Notes: generated by a model from the sequence alone, not told the origin. A DNA stretch of 64,000 nucleotides from Antilocapra americana (GCA_007570785.1 ML664199.1:16212926-16276925); one strand, 5' to 3'; counted from the first letter of the stretch, positions 45,785 to 57,562 are shown. Made by a program: numbers and translations.

Positions 45785-46224
45785 CACTGGGAGAAAGGAG
45801 ACGAGAAGTACCTACATGACATCCCTGATTCGGACATTCAAAGCTACCTGCCAGAGTGGACCAGGAAGGCTCTGACCCAGATCCCTGTGGCAAGGGAAGA
45901 CACAGATCTCCACGAAATCAATTTCTCTGGCAAGTCTAGGCTAGTGACTCAAGTTCAAGAGTTTGGGACAGGGAGGGCTGGTTGGAAAGAACAGACGGTT
46001 ATGTCCTGTGCTTTGGGGTTGACCAAGCTTGCGAGGACACTGAGAAAACAGTCATCCTGGAGTCCCAGCTTGGGCACACTGTTTCCCATACAGACCAGGC
46101 ATCACAACCTCAGGAACCTACTTCAGCAGCAATCCCCTGTAGCTCTGAGACACAGAGGTATGGCGGTGTCCAGTTCCCTTTGCTTGGCTCTGGTGGAGAC
46201 AGTCAGTTCCCATTTGAATGAATG
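45785..46224 (+). pseudogene. Unrecognised coding-like stretch with one probable frameshift
   Basis: One frame is open from 45785 and reads a charged, mixed-composition sequence including YLHDIPDSDIQSYLPEW and later DLHEINFSGKSRL. Near 45965, in a G-rich run, protein-like composition moves to the next frame, open from 45940 to a stop at 46222-46224. That frame reads DGYVLCFGVDQACEDTEK and ends GSGGDSQFPFE. Removing one base in the run would join the two into about 145 residues. An acceptor-like TTCTTTTACAG lies 14 bases upstream. I do not recognise the protein. It may be a decayed last exon, a retrocopy fragment or chance. Confidence 0.35.
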
Positions 46225-47007
46225 AGCCTGAGTTCTTGGAAGTTGGGGTGGGAGTGTTAGGACAGAGATAGGTGACCCTTAAGTAGAAAGTAATGGACTT
46301 CCTGCTCTCTGGGCCACCTCCTTGGGCAAATGATTAGAAAACATAGAGATGTGAATGGATTTAAATAGGCAAGTGCACCCTCTTTTCTGCATTGGTCATC
46401 CTCGATATTTGTTTTTAATGAAAATAGCCACATGACAAAAACTTCTGTCTTTTCTAGAGACATGAAAGAAAGCTTAGGGGAAGTAGAGAAACTGGAACTC
46501 AATCATTTTGAATAGGTGGAGGCAGACAGGTCTTCACCAAGAATAATTGCCAGGCTCCCGTCTTCTCTCTTCTGAGTATGACTTACTCTGTCCAGAATGG
46601 TAAGCTGTTGAGTCAGAGCCCTGACTAGGGCCTGGGAGACTTCTAAGATTTCCCCAACTCAGGCTCTCAGCCCTTCAAGCTGTTAAAGGAGGCAGCAGCT
46701 TCCGAAATGATGAGTCTAAGTTATAAAGCCTAAGGGAACCTCTGTGCAAAGGTTCAGTGCGTCACCTGCAATTCATCAAGGAACCTCAGGTTTATGAACC
46801 ATTGATAGGCAACTCAAATGACTCGGACTTTTCTTTTTAATTTAATAATTGTGTTTTATTCTTAACACACAAACATCTCCCTTTTAGAAAAATTAGAATA
46901 CAAAGAAAACAAAACTCCTCATAATCCCACAAAATGATAAGTGCTCTTAACATCTATCAATATTTTGAGGTTTATTTTTCTAAACATATATCAATGTATG
47001 CTTTCTA
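46225..47007. other. Non-coding DNA, nothing recognised
   Basis: No feature could be supported before the mini-mariner. Confidence 0.4.
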
Positions 47008-47063
47008 TTGGGGTTTTTCTTATGGAAAAAAAAAAAAACAACGAACTTTTTTGGCCAACTCAA
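47008..47063. mobile_element. Mini-mariner (56 bp), internally deleted, TA flanked
   Basis: The right end 'GTTCGTT'-complement with 'TTTTTTGGCCAACTCAA' is the mariner terminal repeat. The left end keeps only 'TTGGGGTTTTTC', so about 20 bases of the left repeat are missing. TA dinucleotides flank at 47006-47007 and 47064-47065, and a poly(A) run expanded in the middle. Confidence 0.7.
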
Positions 47064-47065
47064 TA

Positions 47066-48885
47066 CAAAGTAGAATCACAAATCTCATTCCATTTGAGGA
47101 TATTTCACTCTCTTAACAAGTGTATCATAAAGCCTTTTCATAGGCAATAAATATAGATATACCATATTATACTGTTAGATACACAGTAGTTTAAAGAGAA
47201 ATTTATGTACTGACTAGCTCTTTAGCAACTAACTATTCAGACTTATACCCAGCAACACACGACATTTTCATTTCTGAAGCTAATAGAATTTCAGTTCTAC
47301 TTTGTGAAACAGCTGCACCATTCTGTGAGTCTGCATGAAGGGTAGATGTGAGGGGAAGATGTCATTTCTTCATCTTTTTTATTGCTTATAATTCACCCTC
47401 TATTCCCAATCACTGTACTAAGAAGAAAAGAGTGAAAGGTTCTCACACAAGCATTTATTTAAATATCATGCTGGAGTTGTTAGCAAGAGGTATATTTCAG
47501 TGTGAGAGCTGGATGACATGTCCCCCTCCCTATTAGGATGGAGAGGAGACCCATTTCCAGGAGGAGGGCTGCAGGTCTGATATGTGTAACCCATCAATTA
47601 ATCTTTTGGACCTTGCCTATTTATTACTTAACATCATCTGTGCTCTACTAAATCATTTCAGCCCTGCTGAGCAACCAAGTACTGCAGCCAAATCTTAGAT
47701 TGCTCTGTTCTCCAGCCTCACTTTTACCGCTGACTTGTCTTCAACTTTCTTAAATTAAAAAGCAAGAGAAAAATCTTTCACTCCCAGAACCATCCGACCC
47801 CCATCTGCTTTTGAGTGAAGTCTCTCTGACCCTTGTCATAAATATATTAAGCAAAGAAAGGTTAAAAATCCACTGAAAGAGCATGATCAGCCGTGAGTCA
47901 TTTATGCCCTGGGGGTGAAATCTGAAGTTGGAAATGAAGGTAAATCAATTCCAGTGTTATATCCGAGAAAAGAGGAAAAAGAGAAAATCAGAAGTTACCT
48001 TGTTACTCATACGGAAATTGTCATTTGGTGAATGATTCTTCAAAGATGTAGAAGGAGAGGAAAGAATAGGAGAAGCCATTCTCAGGGGACCAGGCAGTGC
48101 TACTTCAGTCAGCAGTGATTTCAAGTGTAACAATTGTGATTCACAACCAAATAGGCAAAAGTGAGTTTCTGAAATCACAACCCTTGAGCAAAAACTAATT
48201 TCAAACCTCCCTAAAGCTCTGGTACTGTATTCGTAGGACAGAGGTGGGATTTATTATCAGTTCTCTGTGTCTGCCATAAATTACCTAAGAGGACCCCAGA
48301 CTCAAAACGCCCTTTCTTCCAATGCTCAGCTGCTGTTCACCTCCATTCCTTGTGAATTACTAAATGACACAAGAGAAATCTCCTCTCTGACTCTCAACAC
48401 AGCCTTCCTGCCATTCACAATAAATGTCCTCCTGATTGAACACATTTACAAAGAAAAACCAGAAATACTGCATTTTAGTAGGCTAAAGATAGATACAGGG
48501 CTAATAGGAAATTGATAGGAACACAGCATGTGTCCCATCCTGAGGAAGCCCTGATATTACTGTGCTTTGCTGGGTGAGGATGTTTAATCAGTACCTGTTA
48601 ACCATAATGGGGCCCTCAGTTCTGCCCAGTTCATGACATTGCTGTTTCCTATTCTTTAAACAAAACTTAATACAGGTTAACAAACACAATTCATTAAACG
48701 TAAAACAAATGCAATCTTATGACTTTTAAATCCTTTCTATTTAAATAAATACACAAATCAGACAAACTGTTATATAAGATTAAGTTTACAGGTAAAATGT
48801 AAGGAAAACATATTAATCTACTCATCCAAGAATCTGAGGGCATCCAAAAGGCTGAAACCTCCCGTGTAGCTTTTGTCTGGTGGTG
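47066..48885. other. Non-coding DNA, nothing recognised
   Basis: No repeat, RNA gene or credible exon identified. Confidence 0.4.
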
Positions 48886-49080
48886 GTTTGGTCGCTCAAT
48901 CATGTCCAGCTCTTGCGACCCCATGGACTGTAGCCCACCAGGTCCATGGGATTTTTCAGGCAAAAATACTGGGGTGGATTGTCATTCCCTTCTCCAGGGG
49001 ATCTTCCTGACCTAGGGATTGTACCCAGGTCTCCTGCTTTGAAGACGAATGTTTTACCTTCTGAGCCAGCAGGGAGGCCA
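48886..49080 (-). mobile_element. Bov-tA SINE
   Basis: Reverse Bov-tA: 'CGACCCCATGGACTGTAGCC', 'AATACTGGGGTGG', and head 'GATTGTACCCAGGTCTCCTG' ending 'CAGGGAGGCC'. Confidence 0.93.
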
Positions 49081-50285
49081 GCTCTTTTCTACTTGAAGTT
49101 AATTGAGATTCTTGTGTGTAGAGGAGAGGGGAGGAATAAGCAGACCCCTTGACATTGAGAGGATGACTCCACCCCTCCTGTAGCCCCACACTCCAATTAT
49201 ACAGTAAAAGCAAGGAGCTGGGAATGATAAGGGAGAAAAACCAGTGGTTTTTCTGTGTTGTGCGATAGCTGGTGCTAGGAAGAGCGAATACTAGAGCAAT
49301 TTAATCCTTTTCTGCTTCTGATGCTTTGATTTAAGCTAACTCAAACAAGCCTCTTTTCCCACCAGTTGGCTTACTGACCTAGATGACCAGAATTGAACAC
49401 ACTGAAAACAATGACTGTAGGTCCGTCACTGGGCCACTGAGGGGTGCTTGGTCAGATGTAAGACACCCCTGCCCCTGGGTGACAAACCACCACCAGAGCA
49501 AAGGACAAAGCCCACATCACTTCCAGCACTTCAGCAGCGCAATAAATCATTAGATTGACATTATGTCACTGACCAGGACAAAACACACAAAGCACAAGGC
49601 AGATTTACCTTTCCAGGCTAAGAAAAAGGTGAGATTGACATCTAGGGTTTTCATCTAGTTTCCCATAAAATGATGATAAAGTAGCTACCAGTGTTTCTTT
49701 CACACTTGAGCATCAACTCTTCCATGCAGGGTCTGTCTCCACATTGGATACTAAAACTGACACCTTAATTGGAATTCTTAGGCTAATCCTCTTGCTTCTG
49801 GCTCTCATGGGGTGATGATCAAGTTAGGGGCAGGGAGACTTGATGTGCAGAACTCATCCCTGCTCTCACTCACATCTGCCTCCCTCTGAAGACACTGACT
49901 TGGTGCACCTTCTCAGAGGCATACGGTACAGAGCAGGAAAGATTTTGCCTTGCTGAAGCACGGCTGTTGTTATCCAGTGCAGCCAAAGACAAGGTGGACA
50001 ATTCTAATTTCCAGGTTCAATCATTAGAAATTCACATAGCCCTATCAATAACAAAGCCAACATTTTGATCTTCATCAAACCCCTTTATCCTGATTAGGTT
50101 AAAACGTGGAAGAGAACATAAGGATGTAATTTCCTAGTGTTTCCCATCCTGAAACTCAATAGTGCACACCAAATTTTTATTCCATAGCTATTTTAGGTTT
50201 TTCCCAATGTATAACCTATAGGAAAATAGACTGAGTACTAGATTGGGAAATCAATTTCATATTTGTCAATCTGTGCATATGTATG
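49081..50285. other. Non-coding DNA, nothing recognised
   Basis: No feature could be supported. Confidence 0.4.
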
Positions 50286-50287
50286 CC

Positions 50288-50295
50288 TGTGTGTA

Positions 50296-50328
<33 letters not shown>

Positions 50329-50341
50329 GTGTGTGTGTGTG
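50288..50341. repeat. (TG)n(TA)n(TG)n compound microsatellite
   Basis: A TG tract, about six TA units and a second TG tract abut the head of a Bov-tA. Confidence 0.92.
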
Positions 50342-50551
50342 CTTCTTGTTGGCTCAGCAGTAAAGAATCTGCCTGCCAATGCAGGAGACATGGGTTCAAT
50401 CCCTGGGTCAGAAAGATCTCCTGGAGAAGAGAATAGCAACCTACTCCAGTATTCTAACCTGGAGAAGAATCCCAAGGACAGAGGAGCCTGGAAGGCTATA
50501 GTCCATGGGATTGCAAGAGAGTTGGATATGACTTAGTGACTAAACAATATT
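50342..50551 (+). mobile_element. Bov-tA SINE
   Basis: Head 'TTGGCTCAGCAGTAAAGAATC', box B 'GGTTCAATCCC', and body ending 'GATATGACTTAGTGACTAAAC'. Confidence 0.93.
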
Positions 50552-50764
50552 AAATATATGAAGATATGCCTGTAATCATATGACCTATTTACAGTTTATC
50601 AAGTTTAGTGAAATATTTCTACTTTATAAGAATGCAGCGTTATTGCCCTACTAACATAGAACTTGAAGTTAGAAGATGCCATAGATAAATATAGGAATTT
50701 CTCATTTCAAATCTCCTTTCAAAAATTGTACTCATTATTAGAGTACATCAATATAAAAAGTTTT

Positions 50765-50975
50765 TAGAACAAGGATCATCAACTTACAGCCCACAAGCCA
50801 AATCCAGTCTGTCATCTGTTTTTGTACAGACCAAAAGCTACAATGATAGATTTTACCATTTTAAAGGATTAATCAGAAAAACAAAAAAGATTATGTAATA
50901 GAGACCATATGTGACCCACAAAGCCTAAAATATTTACTATCTTGTCCTTCACTAAAATAACTTGCCAAACTCTGT
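50765..50975. repeat. hAT-like DNA transposon fossil, second copy
   Basis: 'ATCAACTTACAGCCCACAAG', 'CTGTTTTTGTACAGACCAAA', 'CATATGTGACCCACAAAGCC' and 'AACTTGCCAAACTCTG' match the family seen at 23310-23550 in the same orientation. Confidence 0.6.
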
Positions 50976-50994
50976 CTAGACCACATCTCTCCCA

Positions 50995-51013
50995 ACACAC
51001 ACACACACACACC
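50995..51013. repeat. Short (CA)n
   Basis: About nine CA units. Confidence 0.85.
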
Positions 51014-51069
51014 CAAACACATGCCAACATTCTTGTCTCCTACATTAAGGTTAATTCCATGTTCTCTCA

Positions 51070-51300
51070 GTGTAGTGTAACGGTTATAAGAACAAAGGCA
51101 GACAAACCTGGGTTCAAATCCCAGCTCTGACATATTAAGAAAGTTACTTCACTTTTCTGAGCATCCGTTTCTTGGTTTTTAAAATGCAATAATAATAGTA
51201 CCTAGCTGATAGAATTTTGTGATGTTTCAATAACATAAGTGTAAAGAAATTAGGATAGTGCCTGGCATGTAGAGTTGCTTAATACGTTAGTCACTATTAA
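51070..51300 (+). repeat. MIR SINE, well preserved
   Basis: Blocks in order: 'AGTGTAACGGTTATAAGAAC', 'CTGGGTTCAAATCCCAGCTC' (box B), 'AGTTACTTCACTTTTCTGAGC', 'AATAATAGTACCTAGCTGATAG' (shortened), 'AGTGCCTGGCATGTAG'. It is the clearest MIR in the window. Confidence 0.88.
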
Positions 51301-51384
51301 TCAATTCTATTTATGTTAATACTCTTCTTGGTCTATGTAATCTCACAGTCCCACAGTCCTCACCAGAGATTAAACTAGTCCTTA

Positions 51385-52576
51385 TGTCTCCTGAGAAACC
51401 TGTACAGGTCAAGAATCATCAGTTAGAACCTTGTACAGGACAACTTCCCTTGTAGCTCAGTTGGTAAAGAGTCTGCCTGCAGTGCAGGAGACCCGGGTTC
51501 AATCCCTGGGTCAGGAAGATCCCCTGGAGAAGGAAATGGCAACCTACTCCAGTATCCCTGGCTAGAAAATCCCATGGACAGAGGAGACTGGTGGGCTGCG
51601 GTCCATGGGGACACAAAGAGTCAGGCACGACTGAGCAACTAACACACACACACACATGGAACAACTCACTGGCTCATGATTGAGAAGGGAGTTTATTATC
51701 ACCATGTTTATTTAACTGATACTCAGAGCACATCATGCAAAGTGCCAGGCTGGATGAGTTACAAGCTGGAATCAAGATTGCCAGGAGAAATATCAACAAC
51801 CTCAGATATGTGGATGATACCACTCTAACTGCAGAAAGCAAAGAGCAACTACAGAATCTCTTGATGAGGGTGAAGGAGGAGAGTGAAAAAGCCAGCTTAA
51901 AATTCAATATTAAAAAATCTAAGATCGTGGCATCTAGTCCCATCACTTCATGGCAAATGGAAGGGGAAAAAGTGGAAGCAGTGACAGATTCCTCTTTTGG
52001 GGCTCTAAAATCACTGTGGGTGGTGACTGAAGCCATGAAATTAGAAGATAATTGCTTCTTCATAGGAAAGCTATGACAAAACTAGACAGTGTGTTAAAAA
52101 GCAAAGACATCACCTTGCCAACAAAGGTCCATATAGTCAAGACTATGGTCTTTCTAGTAGTCATGTACAGATATGAGAGCTGGACCATAAAGAAGGCAGA
52201 GTGCCGAAGAATTTCTACTTTTGAATTACGATTCAGAGAAGATGCTTGAAAGTTCCTTGAACTACAAGGACGTCAAACCACTCAGTCTTAAAGAAAATCA
52301 ATGCTGAGTGCTCACTGGGAGGACTGATGCTGAAGTTCCAATAATTTGGCCACCTGATGTGAAGAATCATCTCACTGGAAAAGACCCTGATGCTGGGAAA
52401 CATTGAAGGCAGAAGAAGAAGGCAATAGACGATGAGATGGTTGAAAGGCATCACCGATTCAATGGACATGAACTTGGGCAAACTCCAAGAGACAATGAGG
52501 AACAGGGAAGATTGTTGTGCTGCTATCTGTGGGGTTGAGAAGAGTCAGACACGACTTGGCAACTGAACAGCAACAA
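51385..52576 (+). mobile_element. BovB, 5'-truncated, split by a Bov-tA
   Basis: BovB from just upstream of the catalytic YADD site ('GAGAAACCTGTACAGGTCAAG') to the 3' end ('AGTCAGACACGACTTGGCAA'). The RT motif has become YVDD ('CAGATATGTGGATGATACC'). Remnant open frames at 51735-52076 and 52052-52249 are fragments of the polyprotein and are broken. The Bov-tA at 51438-51655 interrupts it. Confidence 0.92.
51438..51657 (+). mobile_element. Bov-tA SINE inside BovB
   Basis: A close match to the Bov-tA consensus: 'TAGCTCAGTTGGTAAAGAGTC', box B 'GGGTTCAATCCC', and end 'GGCACGACTGAGCAACTAAC' followed by a short CA tail. The flanks GGACAACT and GGAACAACT suggest a TSD with an indel. Confidence 0.95.
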
Positions 52577-52924
52577 CAAATGTGTCTAAAAGCAACTGTT
52601 CTCAACAGTACAGTCCATTCACCTTTTTCTATAATAAAAGCATAAAACTATCAATAAGGCTATATTCTAAGAAAGGATTCAGGGAACAATACTACACTAC
52701 AGGGCAGCTGGGTCAAGGTACTCAGCAGCCCTCCCCAACAACTGTGAAAACTCCATTGCAGTTTGACCTTTGTGTGAAATAATTCAACATGAGAGCCACC
52801 AATTCCTACACAAAATGAGGGATAAATGAGTAATCATGTGCTCAATCAGGCACCAACAGAAGCCACTGGACTCAGCATCCACAGTTAAAATAATACTGGG
52901 GTGATTCAGCATGCCTTCTCTTTT
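52577..52924. other. Spacer between two BovB copies, nothing recognised
   Basis: About 350 bp of unassigned DNA separate a forward and a reverse BovB whose 3' ends face each other. Confidence 0.5.
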
Positions 52925-55123
52925 CAGTTCAGTTCAATCCCTCAGTCGTGTCCAACTCTCTGCAACCCCATGGACTGCAGCACACCAGGCCGCCCTGTTC
53001 ATCACCAACTCCCAGAGTTTACTCAAACTCATGTCCATTGACTCAGTGATGCCATCCAATCATTTCATCCTCTGTCGTCCCCTTCTCCTCCTGCCCTCAA
53101 TCTTTCCCAGCATCAGGGTCTTTTCCAATGAGTCAGCTCTTCACATCAGCTGGCCAAAGTATTGGAGTTTCAACTTCATCACCAGTCTTTCCAATGAATA
53201 TTCAGGACCGATCTCCTTTAGGACAGACTGGTTGGATCTCCTTGCAGTCTAAGGGACTCTCAAGAGTCTTCTCCAACACCACACTTCAAAAATATCAATT
53301 CTTCTGTGCTCAGCTTTCTTTATGGTCCAACTCTCACATCCATACATGACCACTGGAAAAATCATAGCCTTGACTAGAGAGACCTTTGTTGACACAGTAA
53401 TGTCTCTGTTTTTTAATATGCTGTCAAGGTTGGTCATAATTTTTCTTCCAAGGAGCAAGTGTCTTTTAATTTCATGACTACACTCACCATCTGCAGTGAT
53501 TTTGGAGCACAAAAAAATAAAGTCAGCCACTATTTCCTCTGTTTCCCCATCTATTTGCCATGAAGTGATGGGAACAGATGCCATGATGTTAGCTTTCTGA
53601 ATGCTGAGCTCTAAGCCAACTTTTTCACTCTTTTCTTTCACTTTCAGCAAGAGGCTCTTTAGTCCTTCACTTTCTGCCATAAGGGTGGTGTCATCTGCAT
53701 ATCTGAGGTTGTTGATATTTCTCCCAGCAATCTTGATTCCAGCTTGTGCTTCCTCCAGCCCAGTGTTTCTCATGATGTACTGCATAGAAGTTAAATAAGC
53801 AGGGTGACAATATACAGCCTGACGTGCTCCTTTTCCTATTTGGAACCAATCTGTTGTTCCATGTTCAATTCTAACTGTTGCTTCCTGATCTACACACAGG
53901 TTTCACAAGGACGCAGGTCAGGTGGTCTGGTATCCCCATCTCTTTCAGAATTTTCCACAGTTTATTGCAATCCACACAGTCAAAGGCTTTGGCATAGTCA
54001 ATAAAGCAGAAATAGATGTCTTTCTGGAACTCTCTTGCTTTTTCAATGATCCAGCAGATGCTGGCAATTTGATCTCTGGTTCCTCTGTCTTTTCTAAACC
54101 CAGCTTGAACATCTGAAATTTCACAGTTCACATATTGTTGAAGCCTGGCTTGGAGAATTTTGAGCATTACTTTGCTGGCATTTGAGATGAGTGCAATTGT
54201 GTGGTAGTTTGAGCATTCTTTAGCATTGCCTTTCTTGGGGATTGGAATAAAAACTGACCTTTTCCAGTGCTGTGGCCGCTGCTGAGTTTTCCAAATTTGC
54301 TGGCATATTGAGTGCAGCATTTTCACAGTATCATCTTTCAGCATTTGAAATAGCTCAACTGGAATTTCATCACCTCCACTAGCTCTGTCAGTAGTGATGC
54401 TTTCTAAGGCCCACTTGACTTCACGTTCCAGGATGTCTGGCTCTAGGTGAGTGATCACACCATTGTGATTATCTGGGTCATGAAGATCTTTTTTGTACAG
54501 TTTTTCTGTGTATTCTTTCCACCTCTTCTTAATATCTTCTGCTTCTTTTAGGTCCCTACCATTTCTGTCCTTTATTGTGCCCATCTTTGCATGAAATGTT
54601 CCCTTGGTATCTCTAATTTTCTTGAATAGATCTCTAGTCTTTCCCCATTCTATTGTTTTCCTCTATTTCTTTGCATTGATCACTGAGGAAGGCTTTCTTA
54701 TCTCCTCACTATTTCTGGAACTCTGTATTCAAATGAGTATATACTTCCTTTTCTCCTTTGCTTTTCACTTCTCTTCTTTTCACAGCTATTTGTAAAGCCT
54801 CCTCAGACAGCCATTTTGCTTTTTTGCATTTCATTTTCTTGGGGATGGTCTAGGTCTCCTGTACAATATCATGAACCTCCGTCTATAGTTCATCAGGCAC
54901 TCTGTCTATCAGATCTAGTCCCTTAAATCTATTTCTCACTTCCACTGTATAATCATAAGGGATTTGATTTAGGTCATAACTGAATGGTCTAGTGATTTTC
55001 CCGACTTTCTTCAATTTCAGTCTGAATTTGGCAATGAGGAGTTCATGATCTGAGCCACAGTCAGCTCCCAGTCTTGTTTTTGCTGACTGCATAGAGCTTC
55101 TCCATCTTTGGCTGCAAAGATGA
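52925..55123 (-). mobile_element. BovB, about 2.2 kb, reverse, 5'-truncated
   Basis: The longest BovB in the window. Its 3' end is at 52925 ('CAGTTCAGTTCAATCCCTCAG') and its 5' end lies within the endonuclease domain near 55123. CTTCTCTTTT (52915-52924) and CTTCTGTTTT (55124-55133) form a possible 10-bp TSD with one mismatch. Confidence 0.93.
53249..55092 (-). pseudogene. BovB endonuclease-reverse transcriptase remnant
   Basis: Three frame blocks of the BovB polyprotein on the minus strand. 55092-54883 holds the C-terminal end of the APE-type endonuclease with 'GADCGSDHELLIAKF' (catalytic SDH). 54584-53871 holds the RT fingers and palm: 'FIPIPKKGNAKECSNY', 'QAGFRKDRGTRDQ', and motif A 'FIDYAKAFDCVD' with its catalytic aspartate. 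53785-53249 holds the YADD box ('NNLRYADDTT') and the C-terminal 'YGCESWTIKKAEHRR'. Each RT motif is intact but frameshifts separate the blocks: one between 54883 and 54584, one between 53871 and 53785, and another after 53249. It is the best-preserved pol here, yet inactive and lacking most of the endonuclease. Confidence 0.92.
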
Positions 55124-55262
55124 CTTCTGTTTTAAGTTATACAAAAGGAAAAAAAACTTTTTTATTGTTTCTGTGTCTTTTGACATTGTTGCAGAAGTTT
55201 TTAAGCCTTTAACCTTGCCATCTTGGGCTAACCCATATACAACCCTTGTTTTCATACTGAAC

Positions 55263-55340
55263 TCTCCCCAACCCAGGAATTGAACCCAGGTCCCCCGCGT
55301 TGCAGGCAGACACTTTACCATCTGAGCCACCAGGGAAGCC
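55263..55340 (-). mobile_element. Bov-tA head-only fragment
   Basis: Only the tRNA-Glu-derived part is present, in reverse: 'CCCAGGAATTGAACCCAGGT', 'GTTGCAGGCAGACACTTTAC', ending 'CACCAGGGAAGCCC'. The BovB-derived body is absent. Confidence 0.88.
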
Positions 55341-55864
55341 CAACAGACAATCTTAGCTATTCCAAAAATATATCCATAGAAGGAACTTCCTGTTTAGACA
55401 TTGTGTGATTTGTCCTGTTTGCCCTTTGACAGGAAAAGCTAAGGAGAACCACTACTCACATGCAGGTAACACTGGAGATGATAGACGAGGAGCTCCTCCC
55501 TGCCCTAAGCCCCCAAATCCTCCTTCTCATCTAGTAGCTCTGCGGCTGCCCACTGTGCTTCAGAGTTCCAAAACACTGAAGAGTCTGCATGCAGACAAAC
55601 CAGACTCAAGAGGCCAGTTATTGACATTGAAAAATTGTGTGGCAGCTATGAAACTCAAACTGCTTTTAAATGTGGTAATTTTATTTTTAATAACTTAAAT
55701 TCCTGCTTCAATATCATATTCTGAGGAAGTGGTGAAAATAAAATCTCAGTGACTTCTCTCCCAGGATTTCAGAAGCATGGGGCATGGACATCTGCCAAGG
55801 GGTCTAGAGAGAAGCTCTCCCTGACAATTGGCGGGAACCGCTGATAGGAGTGGAGGAGGGAAGG
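55341..55864. other. Non-coding DNA, nothing recognised
   Basis: The open frame at 55405-55698 (+) has no domain. Confidence 0.45.
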
Positions 55865-56095
55865 GTGTGGATGTAGAGACAGAAGCCTGGCTTGGAATCC
55901 CAGCTCCACTACGTAGTAGCTATAAGACCACAGCAAGGCACTTAACCCTTCTGTTCCTCAGTCATCTCATCTGTAAGCTGGGAATAATAATAGTACTTAC
56001 GTCAAGGGTTGTCATGGGGATTGAGTTAATATTTATTAAACACTTGAACAGCTTTTGGTGCTTAGTAAGCATTATTTAATTAGTTGTTAAATAAA
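55865..56095 (+). repeat. MIR SINE
   Basis: 'CTTGGAATCCCAGCTCCACTA', 'AAGGCACTTAACCCTTCTGT', 'TCATCTCATCTGTAAGCTGG', 'AATAATAGTACTTACGTCAAG' and 'TGGTGCTTAGTAAGC' are MIR blocks in order. Confidence 0.85.
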
Positions 56096-56756
56096 GAAAT
56101 ACCATCTAATTGTGAAGGCATCTACTGAAACCCCTATCTGAACTGACTCAGTCTGCAACCCAAACACAAAATGTCCCTTGTTTCTGTCCCAATAGCTGCA
56201 CCAGTCCAGTGGATTTTCCTGTTAATAACTCTTTCTCAAAAACAAGGAAATCATCCAGCTACTTCCATGTCGAGTAGGGAAGTAAAAAATCCCTGGGAGG
56301 TTGTGCTCACACCCAATACACTGAAGCAAGTATTGTAATCACATAAACGTATCCAACATGGAGTGATAATTCTAGCTATAATTCCCCAAATCTTCAAATA
56401 TTATCAATGTTTTCTGTTTCACAAGGAAAAAAATATATATATCATGCAAATATTAGATTAAAATTCAAAATTTACTGTCTCTAAGTCAAACAAAAAGAAA
56501 AACAAACTCATTTGTTCAAACACTTGTGATTTTCCTATCTTCCAAAAAGGAAATTCACTTTAGAAAATGGTTTTAGATTTGATCCCTAAAAACCCTTAAG
56601 GTAAAACACTGTAGCTTAGATGCTTCTAATTAGGCAAACTTCAAAGAGATATTCACTGGGGAAATTCCAGAGTATATCACCAAATTTCAGCAAGTAGTCT
56701 TGTGAACACATAATAATATTTTACATTAATATGAAATACATGCTTCTTCTATATTT
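56096..56756. other. AT-rich non-coding DNA
   Basis: Nothing recognised apart from a short AT run at 56432. Confidence 0.4.
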
Positions 56757-57072
56757 GAGATTCCAAATAATAGCCAATAGCCACATGTGGCTCTTGAGGA
56801 CTTTAAATGTGGAAAGTCCAAGTTGAGATGTGCCATAGGTTTAAAATACATATCTGATTTCACAGATTTAGTAAGAAAAAGAATGCAAAATACTTCAGTG
56901 ATTATCTTATATTTATTACATGTTGAAATGATAATGTTTAGACTATATTAGGTTAAATAAATAAAACAGATAGCTAAAATTTATTTTACCTATTTTTTTT
57001 AGTTTTTAAATGAGTCTACTAAAATTTTAAAGTGCACATGTGGCTAATATTTTATTGGGCAGTGCTCAGCTC
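56757..57072. repeat. Long-hairpin-type hAT-like DNA transposon fossil
   Basis: Ends 'ATAGCCACATGTGGCTCTTG' and 'AGTGCACATGTGGCTAATA' with 'TATTGGGCAGTGCTCAG' recall a common mammalian non-autonomous DNA repeat with an AT-rich middle. I cannot give the family number. Confidence 0.55.
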
Positions 57073-57359
57073 AATAATGTAGAACTGAATCATGTATATT
57101 AACTCAAAGTAATCAGATATTTCTAGATAATAAAAACCCGTCAATTGGTCAAAATTTTCTTTTTGTCTTAGAAAGAACAGAAAAGAAAACACGTATTTTT
57201 TCCTACTTTCTCACTGTGGAAGGCCCAAATTAAAATTATTTACATCTTTGACTGAACAAGGAAATGCTAAGATTTAGTCTTTTTTATTTTGTTCTTCTTT
57301 TATTTTCTTTCATTATTTCATCTCATTTGTGTTCATGTAGTGATTTATGATTTACTATG

Positions 57360-57562
57360 GGGCTTCCCAGGTGGCTCAGTAGTAAAGAATCTGCCTGCCA
57401 ATGCAGGAGACACAGGTTTGATCCATGGGTCGGGAACATTCCCTGCAGGAGGAAGTGGCAATCCACTCCAATATGCTTGCCTGGAAAATTCCATGGTCAG
57501 TGGAACCTGACTTGTTACAGTTCATGGACTCACAGATTGGCATGATGGAGCATGCATGCACA
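57360..57562 (+). mobile_element. Bov-tA SINE
   Basis: Head 'GGGCTTCCCAGGTGGCTCAG', box B-like 'GGTTTGATCC', and body to 'TTACAGTTCATGGACTCAC'. Confidence 0.93.
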
